Shown here piece after piece: positions 1 through 15,300 of a DNA stretch of 64,000 bases. Within the stretch, counting starts at the first letter, position 1, and each line of letters starts with the position of its first letter. The stretch comes from Arcuatula senhousia (lineage: Eukaryota > Mollusca > Bivalvia > Mytilida > Mytilidae): contig OZ020307.1 of assembly GCA_963971305.1 (NCBI GenBank), forward strand, positions 695,501 to 759,500. Reading direction: 5' to 3'. A model generated the notes under the pieces. The model had not been told where the DNA came from. It made no database searches and worked only from the letters and a program-made list of their open reading frames with translations. Position numbers and translations under genes: made by a program.

Positions 1-339
1 GAACATCAGACCTTCCCCCTGATACAGATACAAACATGTTTTCACATGTATATTGGAATGCGTCTGCAATGTCAGTAGTGGAACCCTTCTTATATACAGC
101 AGATGTTAAATATTGTCTGATGGTGGTCTTATTGTAGGATGTATTGAGATTAAATATTGTTCTGGATGTTTTTGTGCCTTCAAACAGAACCAGTCCCACA
201 TGGATCAAATCTTCTCTGATCACTAACGTATCCACTGTATCAGCTATAGCTTCCATTGTTCCTCTGAAGTTCTCTTCTTGTACACTACCAGACTCATCAG
301 CAACAAATACAATATCTGCTGGTAATACTGCCTGACATC
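1..339 (-). CDS. Exon 73: VWA domain 3 (5' part; continues beyond window)
   Basis: Third von Willebrand factor A domain. Acceptor ctag precedes GATGTCAGGCAG; phase 1. The metal-ion-dependent adhesion site is visible: DESGS near the start and the downstream Thr in [10 protein letters not shown]; the later TDG loop lies beyond position 1. The strand reading [18 protein letters not shown] parallels the starts of VWA1 and VWA2 closely. It follows W16 directly, as VWA1 follows W1 and VWA2 follows W3. The exon reaches the window edge, so its end is unknown. Confidence 0.92.
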
Positions 340-3300
340 CTAGCATGATAAAATACAAATAAATTAAAAGTTATATCATTCATTCTTCTTGTCACAAAAA
401 CAAAACCTTTTTTTTCTGAGTAAAGTCAATTTGAACCTACACCATTTAATAGTTTGAAGATTTTTTTTCAGATTCTGTTGAAAATTTAACCACAATATTC
501 TTCCTTAAATGACCCTTTTCAGTGTGAGATGACCAGGTTGAGATGTGAGCACGTGCAGCGATCTCACACTGATCAATTAACCAATAATAACCGCCGGTAC
601 TGATATTGATCGATGATGTTGACCAACTAAATGCAATGTTATTTAAAACTTTCGGTTTTTAGAATGAAGCCACCTAAGGTTTCAGTATATAAAAACTATT
701 TTTTTACCGAAGAAATAGGTACTTACACGCGTTCTTGGAAAACCGCCAATGATCTTTCACTCGTGATAGAATTTTTTGGGTCTTTTGGCTCGTTCCGATG
801 CGCTCCATTCGCAAAAAGACTGAAAAATTCTATCACTCTTGAAAGATCAGCCGGTCTTTTCCAAGAACTTATGTAAGAACCTATAAGACTTTAATGTATA
901 GTGTTGTAACATGTTCAAATGTGTTTGTTTCATTATGAATTTATATCTATATGACTAAATTACTCAGATTTACAGTTGGACATATTATTTTAATGCAGGA
1001 GCAATGGTTTTCTACGTCATAGAAAATGTTATAAGTAATACTGAACTTAAGTGAATTAAAATTTCCAGCATTTTTAGTTATTCCACTGAGTGAAATAAAC
1101 AATTTCTGTTCACTCGGATATCTTGATATTTCACTGCTATTTATGTCATAATATAATTTAATTATACATTTTACCTGGAATTTTATAGGATTTGTTCCAA
1201 TAACAGTTGAATTTAGGAACTAATGAGTCTTTGAAAATATCATGGCTTTTGCAGTCTGTACCATCAGCTTCAAAACAGAGCTCCAGTATCATGGAAAATA
1301 AATAGTGATCTTCAAGGTCATCAATTCTGTACCTAAAGTAATGGAGACAACAATTCATTCTAATGTTCGAACATATGTACATGCCATGGAGATTTTTGTG
1401 ACTGATATGAATTGAGACCATTAGCTTGTGACAATGCAATCAACATATACCAGTGATTATTACTTGAGGTTTGTTAAAGAAACAATTTATCTTAACATAT
1501 AAATATTCCAATATATGTTTTGATGTAATCTGCTCACATTTAAAATATAACCAACATATTTTACATAATAATTAACATAATTTTCTACACTTTTCAAGAA
1601 GTTGTTTAATTATCCAGTGATTAACATTTTTACCTCACTGTTATAACACCAAACAAATCAAAACTGTTCCACTCTCCCCAGTCAATGACATCAAAAACCA
1701 TTTCAAATTCCAACTTCTCAACTCCAAACTTTAATACAAAGTTACAAGTATCCACTTTGAGGAAGGAGTAGAAAGATCGCTGGATAAAATCAACGTCCCA
1801 ACAACACTGTACGCCTATACAGGATGAGTCTAGATGACAAACTAAACTTGGTGGCAATGACAACAACTCTACAGAACTGTCTGGACACTCTGAAAAAGAA
1901 AATAATATTTCAAAATGATAGCAATTAGAAATGTGAAATTCAATCTAAACATTGTTTTGTCATAAACACTGAACAAATAGTATACCAACTAGTACAATCA
2001 CAAATTAACATGGTGATTATCTTAAACATCAATTCAAAAATATAAGTATTGCTTTTGGTTAATAGTTTTTTTTTCATTGTTGATAAATGCTATATTAGGT
2101 CTTTAAAAGTTTATATTGTTAATCACACCAGAGTAAGATAAAAGGAACCTCCAAGCACTTTTCTTAATAGTTTAACTCACCAGAAGTCCATCCATTATAG
2201 GAGTTGACAAACACAGATGATGGGTCTGAACGGTCACAGCTGTCATCTTTCAGGAATCTGGAAAGTCCAAGGTCCATCAATATCTGAGCAACATCAGATG
2301 TTGTTAATGATATGTTTGTATTTAACTCATGAAGATTGTACCAATCCAATAAAGACCAATCTGCAATCAAAATAAAATTAACATTTATTTAGCTTTCCTT
2401 GAAAAATATGAAAAAAAACATTAATTAAAATTATTTAAGAACATGTACAGCAAGTTAAGCTGTGTATACAAACTTTTTTAGCATTAAAAAGAGATAAACT
2501 CTCCTTACAGATTTTCTGTTTTCCAAATTTTATGTAATTTTCCGATTTTTAAAGACTTAATAAATGTAATTTAAAAATAGACAAAAGTGTTAATTGAAGG
2601 TTTATTACTGTAATTGGCCTAATGATTGTACAAACACCTACAGCTTAATCAGTGAAGCCAGGTATTTTAGGTAGAAGTGAATGATATACAATTTCAGAGG
2701 ATGTCAAAAATATTTTATACTTTTGTCCAATTCTGTGTAAATTAATCATATTCATATATTTTAAAAGTGGTCTTTCTCAGAAAATACTTTTTGCTGAAAA
2801 TCATTGTCAAGTAATTGCACCAAATTTTTTTTAGACACAATAAGTATCCACTAAATACAAACCAATATGTGCACCTTCTAGTATGCTAGAACAGCTTTTG
2901 ACCATTTATTTGATCTTATATGACATTATCAGCATATACTCAAACATGGACTTTTAGAGTGTAGGCACCAGTATGAAAGCAATTTATGTGTGGCATACAT
3001 TTATTACACATCTCATTATATTCTATTTCTTACCTTGATTTAGAAATCCATTTTGTAGAGCACAGTTGACTTTGGGAAGTTTGGTATTAGAGAAAATAGA
3101 AGCCTGTAATACACATGGCCCATCATCATTGAAGCAGACTTTTATATCCAGGTCTATAAAGAAGACATCTTGTCCTCTCATATCAGATATCCTGTAGCTG
3201 TAGATAATTAAAAGAATTACTATTTAATTTAAGTATAGAATCATAATAAAATTGTTTGAAACACTTTGATAAAATACAACCAACATTTTAAGATTCAAAT

Positions 3301-6300
3301 CCTTTTTTTAGTTTTTTTGTACTTAATAGGTTATGCATACTTAATAATTTATTATATATTTAAGCCTTTGCTTTACATGCTTATCTATCAAAACGTTTAA
3401 CCAGTCAGGACCATTGCTGTCTTCAATTGCTCCAGTGTGTCTCTCTGCCTTGTTTTTGTGTTTTCTTATTATACATTTGAGATCATCCCAGAACAGCTGC
3501 TTTATAAAACAACCTTAAAATGTAAAAATGAAAATAAATAATTGAAATAGGTCTTTCGGAAATATACAGATAAAGTGTTTCTTACTACTTATGTCAGTAT
3601 TATAAACACTCACTCTATTTCTAAAACTCTGCCAATATGAAACAGTTTTCTAACATTAAACTCCACATCATATAGGGAGAAGTCAAACAGATACTTCTCT
3701 ATCTGTAGAATAAACGTGTAGTTACATGGATCTATGGTGATGGCATACTGGATATTTCTATTGATTAAACTGATAGGGGCACAGCAGGTTATAGATGTAC
3801 ATGTAGAATCCATGTGGCATACAACATCACCTGGTAAGGGTGGGAGAGATACCAAGGGGCAGTCTGAAAAATAAACCCATGGCGGTGTACTAATAACAAA
3901 ATAATTAAGTAAACTTGCCATTTTGTCAATAAATACATTGATATAAAGACATCACACTAACATTATACAATCACATAAAAGTTGCAGTTGTATTTATTAT
4001 GAACCTACCAGAGCTCCACCCATTGCTTCCAACATTGAGGAAGTCAGTAATATCACAACTCTGTTCTAACAAATATTCAGCAATGCCTAGATCTTCCAAC
4101 AATTTGTCAGCCATTAGTTCAGTCAGGTGGGTTATAGTGGTAGATATATCATGCTCTTGAAGCCATGTGTTCAGTTGGAACTCTGTAAAAGAAAATTAAA
4201 CTGGTGAACAACATTTAATATCAGATAGTCCTTTAAATATCTTCAAAACTTTAGAACTATGAAAACTCAATATCTATCCTGATATAAAAAAAATGTTTGG
4301 TGTCAATGTATTTCATGTGTTGCATAAGATCATATTTAGGGCTTCAAAAAAGTAACAATAATGCAATGACAACTGTATTTTGACTTCCCATGTGTTTTTG
4401 TTTTCAATATAATATACAGATTGCAATGACAAACTGTCACAATAAAAGAGTAACTGTTGCTAATGTTAAGTATAAACCTTGAGAACATAACCCAGAAATG
4501 TGCTATTTAAGATTTTAAGCCAACATACTAGGTATAACAAATCCATTTGTCCAGTCACAGGGTTGTCTAGGTAGGGGATAGTTATCCAGCAATGAGTAGC
4601 TGTATCTACAGTCTGCTTGTCCTTCAAAACATATCTCTATTTGAAGTGTAAATAACAGTATTCCCTCAGCTTCACGATCTTCTATCCTATACCTATTTGA
4701 TAATTTGATAAAAATATAAAAAAGTATATAAGACAAAATTATGTATAAACTTCACGTTTCCTCTAGTAAGTAGGGGCCAAAAAGTCAAAAATAAGGGTCT
4801 ATATGGCATCATCTGACAATTTTTATCTAATAGAGACTATTTTTTTACCTAATAATAATAAAGGCTATATCCCTATAAGGATCGAGCAAATGGAGACTAA
4901 AACTGAATGTTTAGGCAAGCAACAGCTTTGATCTACAAAATTTTCATTCTATACAATATCAAGATGAAACACTATTTAGGCCTTTGAAGGACCATAACCC
5001 CTATAAGGGATAATCTGACAACTTTGACCAAATGGAGGCTTTTGATTCTAAACAGTCTAAGATCCTTCAGATTTCTTCGTTCTGTTAATATTTGTGAGTA
5101 AATTGTTCTATTTTTTTGTAACAACAGCCATGTTTTTTTTATGAAATCATCTCAAAATTAGGAGATATATGTGCAAAACATACCTTAGGTGGATGAGACT
5201 GCCCAGAGATATTGTGTTTTCTGTTTCAAAGTCTGCTATGGAGAGGTTCATCAGTAGGTTTTCTATTCCAACACTGAGTTTAAGGTTACACAGGTCCACC
5301 AGTAGATGGAACTGTACAGATAGATCAAGGAGTGGGATGTACATACAACACTGTACACCTGTACAATAATCTGGTAAACTGCATACCAGGTTAGGGGAAA
5401 GAGATGGAAGCTGTACATCAGCACTGCAGGCTGAAAATATATAAATCCTTGTGTGTTAACTAATGGGAAAACGATGTTGCAATGTTGCAATTGGAAATTA
5501 TAGAAATATTTTTGGTTTCAGACACATTAGACTAATCACAAGGCATTAAAAGAAGCAGAGGTACCAATGGGGTATCCAAATGTCAAAAGTCCGAAAGGGC
5601 AGAGACAAAACCAGTAAACACCAACAAGAACGGGACAAAAACAGACAACATGTAAAACATTGAAACACAAAACAACTGAATATCAATCAACAACGCGAAC
5701 TCCAGTCGAAACAAGAGTGAACTCAGGTGCTCCGGAAGATTAAGCAGTTCCTGCTTGCTATAGCACACCCGTTGCGCTGCCAATAGTCCATTCAGCGTGT
5801 CAAATCCGGTAAAGGAAGACAAAACAACACCCTATGACAAACCAACATCTGCACTCATCTGAGAGATCGAAATCCCATATTTGTCTATAAGTGCACGATG
5901 TCTTCCGTAAAATTTCTTGAGTGAAGACAGCAACCGAGGAGCAACATAACCCTGTGTGAGCAATTTTTGTGTCAGACGTGTCGCTCTGCTAAGGAAATCG
6001 ATGTAAGTCCCGCACGCTCTGGAGTAACAAATCAATCATTAAGACATTAAAAAAACCACAACACAGGTAATCTTGTGTTAAAATATTGACAAATATTGAT
6101 AAAATAAACATATCCCTATATATTGAAAAAAACAACTTTTATTTGATAAAATTTATTCTAGCCTCATAATATTAACAAACCATCAGTATTCCATCCATTG
6201 ATATTAGTGTTGTATGATGATCTTTGACATTGGGTAGGTTGAAGATATCCAGATATACCAAGTTCTTCCATCAAGAGGTCAACCAGATATGACTGTAAAA

Positions 6301-9300
6301 CCTGACTTGGATTGACATCCTGTTTATCTAACCAGTCTGACAGTGATATCACTGAAACAATAAAGCATACAAATGTAACAGGAAACACTAACGTGGTAAC
6401 AATGGATTACTGTAAAACCTGACCTGGATTGACATCCTGTTTATCTAACCAGTCTGACAGTGATATCACTGAAACATGAAACAGACAACTGGTTTTCAGA
6501 ACTAGATTTCACATTTATATGTAAGATTGCAATAAAACAGCTTTCTAAACTTGGAATTTTTTGTTTTAAGAATTATATAAATATGAGAAATGACTTTATT
6601 TGTGACATTGTATTTTCATTAATTTCTGATCTTCACAGCATTTGAGAAATTAAACCAAAGGCAAAAATAAGTTGGTTTACATTTCAGAGTAATATTGTAT
6701 TAGTTACCTGGAAAACCTTGTCCATAGTTACACAAAGGAATAGGTAGCTTAGCATTCTCTAGAACCTTCATCTCCAAAGCACATGGTCCACTGGCTTCGT
6801 AACATACACTGATATTCAAGTTCACTATGAATAATCTTTCATTGTAAAACTCATCTATCTTGTACCTAAAAAAGAATTACAGTCAGTGTGCTAACATACC
6901 CAATCAGGCATTCAAAATACATGTTAATAACTAATTAAAAGTCAGCTAGACAAATAACAAAACAATGTAGTGTCTTGAGAGTGTTTAACCGACCTCTAGT
7001 GCATTACATTTATATACAGTACCTGCATACATATAACAAGGTGTATAGCTAATAAATTTCCATTTTGTTTTAAATTTGGTTACAACAGGTAGTTACTTTA
7101 TGAAGAGGAAAACAAATAAAATATATAATTTTGTTCCTGTTTTTTGGAAGAATTAGTCTGTGTTCCAATATGTGCCTTTTGTTTAATACAGAAATTATGT
7201 TACACAGACAATTATTTAACAATGATTTGCCCCTTGTTTGAAAATTTCAAGAGCAGCCACAGAAATTGCTAGTTACCTGACAGTTACCAGCCCCATCATG
7301 GAGAAACTATGAACCACTCCAAACTCAAGATCCAGCAAGGTCGTGGTATATTTAAAGTTCTCAACTCCAATGATAAAGGTGTTGTTACAGGTATTCAGTA
7401 GGACATAGGCATTGATGGTAAGACCAAGCTTTGAGACCTGTAAACAACAATCCACACCTGTACAGGTGTCTGTCAGGTAACAGGACAGGTAATTAGGTAA
7501 GGTGATGGGCAAGTCCACAGATCCATTACATTCTATGAAAAGAACAAAATACAAGATATGTTATTACATTCTATAGAAAAGAACCAAAAATAAGTTTTGA
7601 TATACATGTTAAAAAAATCAAGTATCCCAAAAACAGAATAAAGATGTACTGTAAAATCATTTTTGTGGTGGGAATAAAATTTTTCTGGAAAAGAGAACAA
7701 CTGTACTTGTGGGGATGTAATTTCATGGATTACTCTTACCTTAAAAATAAATCAAAATAAATCCCCACGAATATTTTTTTCTTCCACAGTATTTATTTAT
7801 ACATTGAATGCAATATTTTTTTAGTTTTATTGATGTATAAAAGCGCGGTAGCACTTCATGATGAAAATGTGCGCAAAGGTCCACGCTTTTACACATCAAT
7901 AAAACTCAAAAATATTGCATTCAATGTATATAATTACATTCTGATAAAATATATTAAATGTTTGCATAGAAAATTGCACAAAATGCATGGTTTATCTTTT
8001 TTAAATTACTCCGCGCAAATCGTTGTTAAGGTGGCACGTGCTAGTGAGTTTTATTGAGAAATAAAACTGCATTATAAACCAATCAAAATTGTTGTTATAA
8101 GTTAGAATGTAATTATTCAAAAGTAACTAACATGTCAATTAATCATGCGCTCATTATTGTGTATCATTTAATTCAAAATGTTCCTTACTTTGTACATTCC
8201 AGCCATTGACATCAGTTGGATAGTAAGGTGGACTTGACTGATCACATTTATCTTTCTTTATATAGTCTGATACTCCTAAGACACGGAATAACTGGTCTAC
8301 AAAAGCTGCTTCTAGAGTTGAAGCATCTGGAATGTTGACTTGGGATATCAAATTAGTCAGAGAGAAACCTGAAATAAATCAAATACCAACCTAGTTAGAA
8401 TTATTACTCTATTTTATTGACCAGGTTGGTCACGGGTCAATTATTTCTGTTTTCTTCATTTAAATCCTACCTAAACGACCGAGAAAATTAAGCTCCGCCC
8501 AACCTTGGGAATAAAATAGAGTAATAAGTTCACTGCATATTATGTCATAATTGATTCAGCATTAAAGAATTTAATGCAAGAGATCAATGTGCTTGTATAC
8601 AAATACGGGATTTCTATCTCTCAGATGAGTTTTGTAATGTCATCCTTTCTGGATTTGACCAACACTTAATCGATCTTTGGCAATGTGACGGGTGCGCTAT
8701 AGCAAGCAGGAACTGCTTACTCTTCCAGAGCACCTGAGTTCACTCTCGCTTTGACTTAAGTTCGCGATGCTGAATGCGGTTTTGTTGTTATGTGTGTGTG
8801 TGTTCTATGTTGTTATGTGGTTTGTTTTGTTGTGATGATTTTTTGTCTGCCAGTTTTGTCTTTGTCTTTACGGTTTTATGATACTGATTACCCCTTTGGT
8901 GCACCTTTGCTTTTTTAGAAGTAATATCAACATTTAATGTCATGGTAGCTAGCTCAGATTTCAGTAAATAAGTTATTTCATATTTTTTTAATAAGAACAA
9001 ATCTTATTCAAATTTTTACCCCAATGTAAAATCATTTTGGTGTTTCTTTGGTAAATTAAAGTACCTGACTGTAGGAAGCCACCATTCCAATCACATAATG
9101 GTTTTGCCAGTTTAGCATTAGTTAGAATATCAATGCCAAGGATGCAGTCGTCTGGGTTGTTATGTTCTAAGCAGACAAGAAAACTTAGATCAACCATAAA
9201 CATCTTCTCTCCCTTTAGATTGGACACTCTATATCTAAAATATAAAAAGTTAGGTATGTTAAAAAAATACATTTTCCATCAAGAAAATACAGAGTAGAAT

Positions 9301-12300
9301 GGTGGTCTTCCATAGAAGATGTATGTCGCCTGCGTCTTATTATATATGATAAACAGGAAGTAGTTGAGTTATGGCTATACAATCACTTTACACCATAAAG
9401 TATCATAGGAGGAAGCTACATGCCAAATATTTAGAGGCTGTGTAATGTAGTTGTCTTGAAAACTGCAAGGGAAATTTTTTTGATGCCACAGGATGACAAC
9501 GCGAGACAATGGAAAGCATAAAAGTGACTCCTATATATCGCTTTGCAACATGTTGCAGGCAACATTATAAATATGAAAGGAACATTTGTATAGTAATGTA
9601 ACAGAAATCAAAACATTAATCAAACCAGAATTCTCTTTCACAAGACACTGCTGTATGTAATGAAAACATAACAGTATGCACTGTCATCTCTGCATGTAAA
9701 TGCAACTTTATAGAAATTTATGGGTTTTTCTGTAGCAGGTGAAAGGGATATTTTCAAGTGGCTTTTCAATGTTTTCTGATTTTAATTTAATGTGTTTGTC
9801 AGGTTTAATATTTGCACAGCATTTGATTTTTTATTTACAATTAACATTAAAATCAATATTTGTGTGGTTTTGTTGTTGATGATACAGACTTCACATACTA
9901 AAAAAAACTTGTGATAATTTCCCCTTTTACACATATACATATAGTATCACGTTGCTTACTTGATGACGATTCCTCCCTGCAGTGCAAAGCTCTGTGTTTT
10001 TCCCCATGTATAGTGTAGGAGGGACAGCTCTACATGTAGTTTTTCTATACTTAGAGACAGAATGTATTTACAGGGATCTATTATCACCTCAGTATGAATG
10101 GATCTACTGAGTAGATCTATGTTAATACAGCATGATAGATCAGAGCATAATGAAGACACTTCACATGACATAGATGATGGTAGGTTGATGTCTAAGTCAC
10201 TAGCAACACATCCTGGAAAGAACAAAAATATGTTATATGTACAAAAAGGATGTTATTTCTTTGTGTAAATTTTGCAAAAAGTCCATCAAGCATATAAGGA
10301 GTTTGCTTTTGAGATACTCTTACAAGGTAATATTAATAGCCCCATAGCTAAATGATTATTCTAATCAAATACATTTGCTTTGCTTGTTTTGTTCTATATT
10401 TGATTTGTTTTTTAACTTAAGCTTTCAAAAGTTTGCTTTTCCAATTCTGTTGTTGAATAAGTCTTAATGGAAACTTTGACCAAGCTCACAATAAACTCCA
10501 AACATTTGTTCATAAAGGTAATAACAAAACCACCAAACTTGAATGATCAATCTCATAGTCCAGAGAAAATGACAAAAACGAATCAGTCATACCAGAGAAT
10601 TGGTGGATCGCAATGGTCCTTACTTGGTACAGGCATTTCAAACCAAATGGTGGGTTAAACCAGGTTTTATGGTGCAAAACCTCCCTCTTCAAATGCAATC
10701 TTGGGATCTGGTAATGACCATATTGCACTCTTTTTATTTTATAGGAAAAATTGAAGTCCAATAATCCCTCCTTAATGACAACCAAGACCATAAAGGTGTC
10801 ATTAACATCTCTATTTGGTGTCATTACCCTTACCTTAAGTTTCAGTAACATACATCAAGCATCTAAAGAAAAGTTGTGCTAATGCAATATTTGAAAAGGT
10901 AGTTAAGACAGTTTAATTCCTAATAAACTTTGTTAACAAGAGTGTCAGACATTCTGTTGATTTTCTGCAACATGGTTACCATTTTCAAAAGTGCTTGGTT
11001 TCACACTACACTGTGTTGCCATATAGAAGTCAGCCAAGCCTAGTTTTTCCTCTAACAGTAGCCTTGCAGCAGTGGATAACGAGTTGCTTAAGGATTCTCC
11101 TTGTTCTGTGAGGAATGAATCTAGAGAGAAATCTAAATAAAAAATAAGAAATAACAAATCATTTTTCCTGCTGCATGGAATCATCTAAATTAATATTATA
11201 TTGTACACCTGAAAGTATTCTATCGTAATTATTTATAAACTTTAATAAACCAGTAAACTATGTAAGTAATACCCAGACTCTAGATGAAATACGGAGCAGG
11301 GGTATTAAAACTCAATCATTAGGGCTACAATTGCAAAAAGCCAAACCATATACAAGGGCTTCTATAGTAAAATAAAAACAGCTGATTAACCTTAATGTTC
11401 AGCTTGACAAGTTCTACTCTTATTTAGCTAACACTTGATTTATCATTGTCTTGTCTGGTTAAACCACGTATATAGAAATGGTGGGTAAATAGCTATGAAC
11501 TAATAATTCATGTGAAAAAATAATTATTTCAAACAAATTGATACTGTATTATTTTTTTTTAATTTTCATCCTTTTGGCTAGTTATATAGAGCACCTCTGA
11601 TGAGTCTGGAATTTTGTTGTAATGTTAATATACCTGAGATATGAAATCCAGTACCCCACGAACAGAAGACCTTTGGAAGCTTGTAGCTGTCAAATACTCG
11701 CATAGTAAAGTAACAGGATTTCTTGGACTCAAAGCAGATACTCAAATCAAGGGTGATATCATACTGTTGGGTGGCTGACAAGTCATTGATTTTGTATCTA
11801 TAATGGAATAGAAAGTAGAATAAAATTTAAAAAATCAAGTTTGATTTATATATGAATTGATCTATAAATCCTTAATGAATAAGCTTCTTTTTTGTAGATG
11901 CTTTTCTTTATAAGTTTGATGCTTTAATTTGTCATAAAAAATTTGTTATACTTTTTGGCATATACATGTTATGAAATGTGTCAACTTAACTGCACATTAC
12001 TGATTGTTGTTTGGTTATAATATGTGTTTTTGTTTGTTATTTTGTTTGTTTTCTAATATAATTTTATGTCTATTAATTTTGCCTTTGTCTTTTTGGATTT
12101 ATGACATTTGATTGCCCCATTGGTACACCTTTGCTTCTTAAAAGAACAATTTGAATATTACATTGTTAATACACTGAATATGCAATACCATATAATTATT
12201 TCAGTTGATACATACTCTAATCTTATAACTTTCATCAGATACTTCTGCTCTACAGTTCCTGCAATGTGAGTGATTAATTCATGAAAATATCTATTAAGAA

Positions 12301-15300
12301 TTAGAAAAAAAAATATATCATATAAATTGAAAGATCTTGAGACACTTTAAATTACTTTTGAATATGCCAGTATATTGATTTTTAAGCAACATATGCAAAA
12401 TTCAAATAAACAATTTATAATAATATCAATTTCACATTGAGCCCATTAATAGTTTTTTTCCCATAGAATTCAAATGCCCAAATGCTGCAAATATACGTGT
12501 AATTAAGCATCTTACCCCACTGATAGTTGACAAGATCTATATCTTCACCAAGTGACTCAATCTGAAACTTGAGTTTGTGGTTACAGGCATCTAACATCAC
12601 TGAGGCTGAGAATGATCTATGTAGGAAATCAACTTCCATGCAACAAGAAACCCCAGTACATGTCTCCTCAAGTCGACAAACAGCTGAGCTGGGTAAGGTA
12701 GGCAGAACAATGGGGTTTTTACAATCTGTAAAATATTAGATTAGGTTTAAATTTAGTCCAGTGTATCACTCTATCCATTATCTATATCTACACATTTTTC
12801 CTTGATTGGACTTTTGGTTCACAGGCACTTGTTCCATTAAAAAATATAATATATACTTGTGGTAAATTAGAGAAGAAGGTATACTCATTAATGAAACAAG
12901 TGCCTGTCTTTGATTTTTGTAATATCAAATAGTTTTAGCTTTTGGAGGAAGTTACTTTTGTAAGTTGCTGATTTAACAATTCATATAAAGTCATTATTTA
13001 AAACATATAAAATTTTACATTAACATACCATATGATGTTAAGGTTTAGAATGTGTATTGTAGAATTTTACATAACAGTCATACCTGTTTTCCAGCCATTA
13101 AGATTAGGAACAAACTCCTCTGATGTGACATTACATGGAGTTTTACTGAGATAACTTGATATTCCTAGATCCTCCATCAGCTTGGTTATCAAAGATTCAG
13201 AAAGACTATTCAATGTCTCTCCAGCCTGACTGATGTATTCCTCAAGTGAAAAGTCTAAACAAATACAAAACTAGGTTAGATTAAATGAGGCATTATAGAT
13301 GAATCAAACCATTCAAAGCACAATGTTGAAGTGAACCAAATGCAAGTAAATAATCATGGGTACATTTTTTTGCAAGTAATAAATTATTAAATTTGAATAA
13401 TGTACATTTACAATAAACAGAAAACATTTTTTTTCTTTTCAAATAATAAGAACTTAAGGATAATAAGGAAAATAAAATGTTAACAACCCTATTTGTTCAA
13501 ACACTATAAAATATTCTAAACAAAAAATCAAACTTGAATGTAGTTAAGTATGTCTTTAATAAATGTCTTAAAGTCATCAAATCAAATAATAACATCATTT
13601 GATACCTGGTATGGAGAAGTCAGAGTCCCAGTTACATAGGATCTTAGGCACCAAAGCATTGTTAAAGAGTGTTATGTCATATAAACAATCATCATCTGAC
13701 TCAAAACAAATGCTCATGTTTAAGTCTACACGATAATTTCGCTGGATCTTCAAATCTTCAATTTTGAAACTTTAATAAAAAAACATTAAAGAAATAAATT
13801 AACAAAACATAGCCAGTAAATAGTTAATATAGTATTATTGTTTCAAACAGTTTGGATATCATTTGTGATGTCAAAATAAAATTTAATAATAATATAAAAT
13901 ATTATATACTAGATTAATATATAGTACATTAGTGTTATGTAATACTGAAATCTCCAATAAAAACATTTTAAATGTTCAACTCAAATACAGTGACTAAAAA
14001 TTAGCTACATGTTAGTGATCTAATAAGTTTGTTGCATAAGTAATTATTTGAATGCTAAAGAAGCAACATTAATGTAATTCAATCTTTTGAACATTCTTAG
14101 GCATGAATTGTAATCTTACAAATACTATCTAAGAAATCTGACCTTATTCTCACAGCACCCAGCAAATTGAAATGTTCTACTTGACCTGTGAATATAAACA
14201 AAATTTTTGGTGAACAAAATAAAGGTATATAAAACTTCTGTTTTAATTCATATCAAGTGACCACCTTGAAGATTGACCTGGTTTTGTAATTTTGTTTATT
14301 TTCAAGTTTTGGATTTTTTTTTTATTTCATTTATTTTCTTTTGTGAGGAATTTAAAGTACATATGTTGTCAAACTTTCACAATATTAACAGTTGTGAAAT
14401 GTATACTAATCTTTGATATATAAAAACGATGTGCAAAGCCTACCAAACTGATAGTCTGTTAAATTGACAGGATCTATCCTGAGTTTTTCTATCCCAAGAG
14501 TAAAGGTGTTTCTACATGTATCCATATCAATGTAGGCGTGGAATGATCGATGGAGGAAATCTACATCTATACAGCAATCAATCCCTGTACAATGAGCCGG
14601 CACATGACACGCTCCTGGTATTGTTATATTGGTCAGAGGCATCGACAAAGGACATTCTAAAACAATAAGAAATAACTCATCCACATATAATAATGTTACA
14701 TACATATCATGGTTATAAAATCATGATCGAGAAAAGTACAGATTTTATGTCGTGTTATAAAAACAAGACTTCTTGAAGTTTTTATACCCCCCGCTTGAAA
14801 AGTGGGGGGTATATAGAGACAGGGGTGTTCGTCCGTCCTTCCATCCGTCCGTCCTTCGTTACACTTCAGGGTACCCATCTCTTATCCGCTATTCCTCCTA
14901 AACCCCTTGATAGATTTTTCTGAAACTAACATACAATCTTTGTGACATAATGTAGATATGATCATATTATTTTAAGATTTGATCAGAATACTTTTTGGGG
15001 TTTCCCAAAGCAAAACATGGACTTAGCCATTCAACTACATGGGGGTACCCATCTCTTATCCGCAACTCCTCCTAAACCCTTTGATGGATTATCATGAAAC
15101 TAACACATAATCTTTGTGACAAAATGTAAATGTGCACCTACTATTTAAAAATTTTATCAGAATGTTTTTTGGGGATTTTCCATGGCAAAACATAGACTTA
15201 GCCATTTGACTACAAGGGGGTACCCATCTCTTATTTGCGACTCCTCCTAAATCCCTAAATGGATTTTCATGAAACCTACACGCAATCTTTGTAACATAAT

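Noticed and set aside
5583..6035. Minus-strand frames as host exons
   Set aside because: Same strand as the gene but they lack phase-correct splice sites, recur elsewhere as a dispersed family and look like retroelement remnants.
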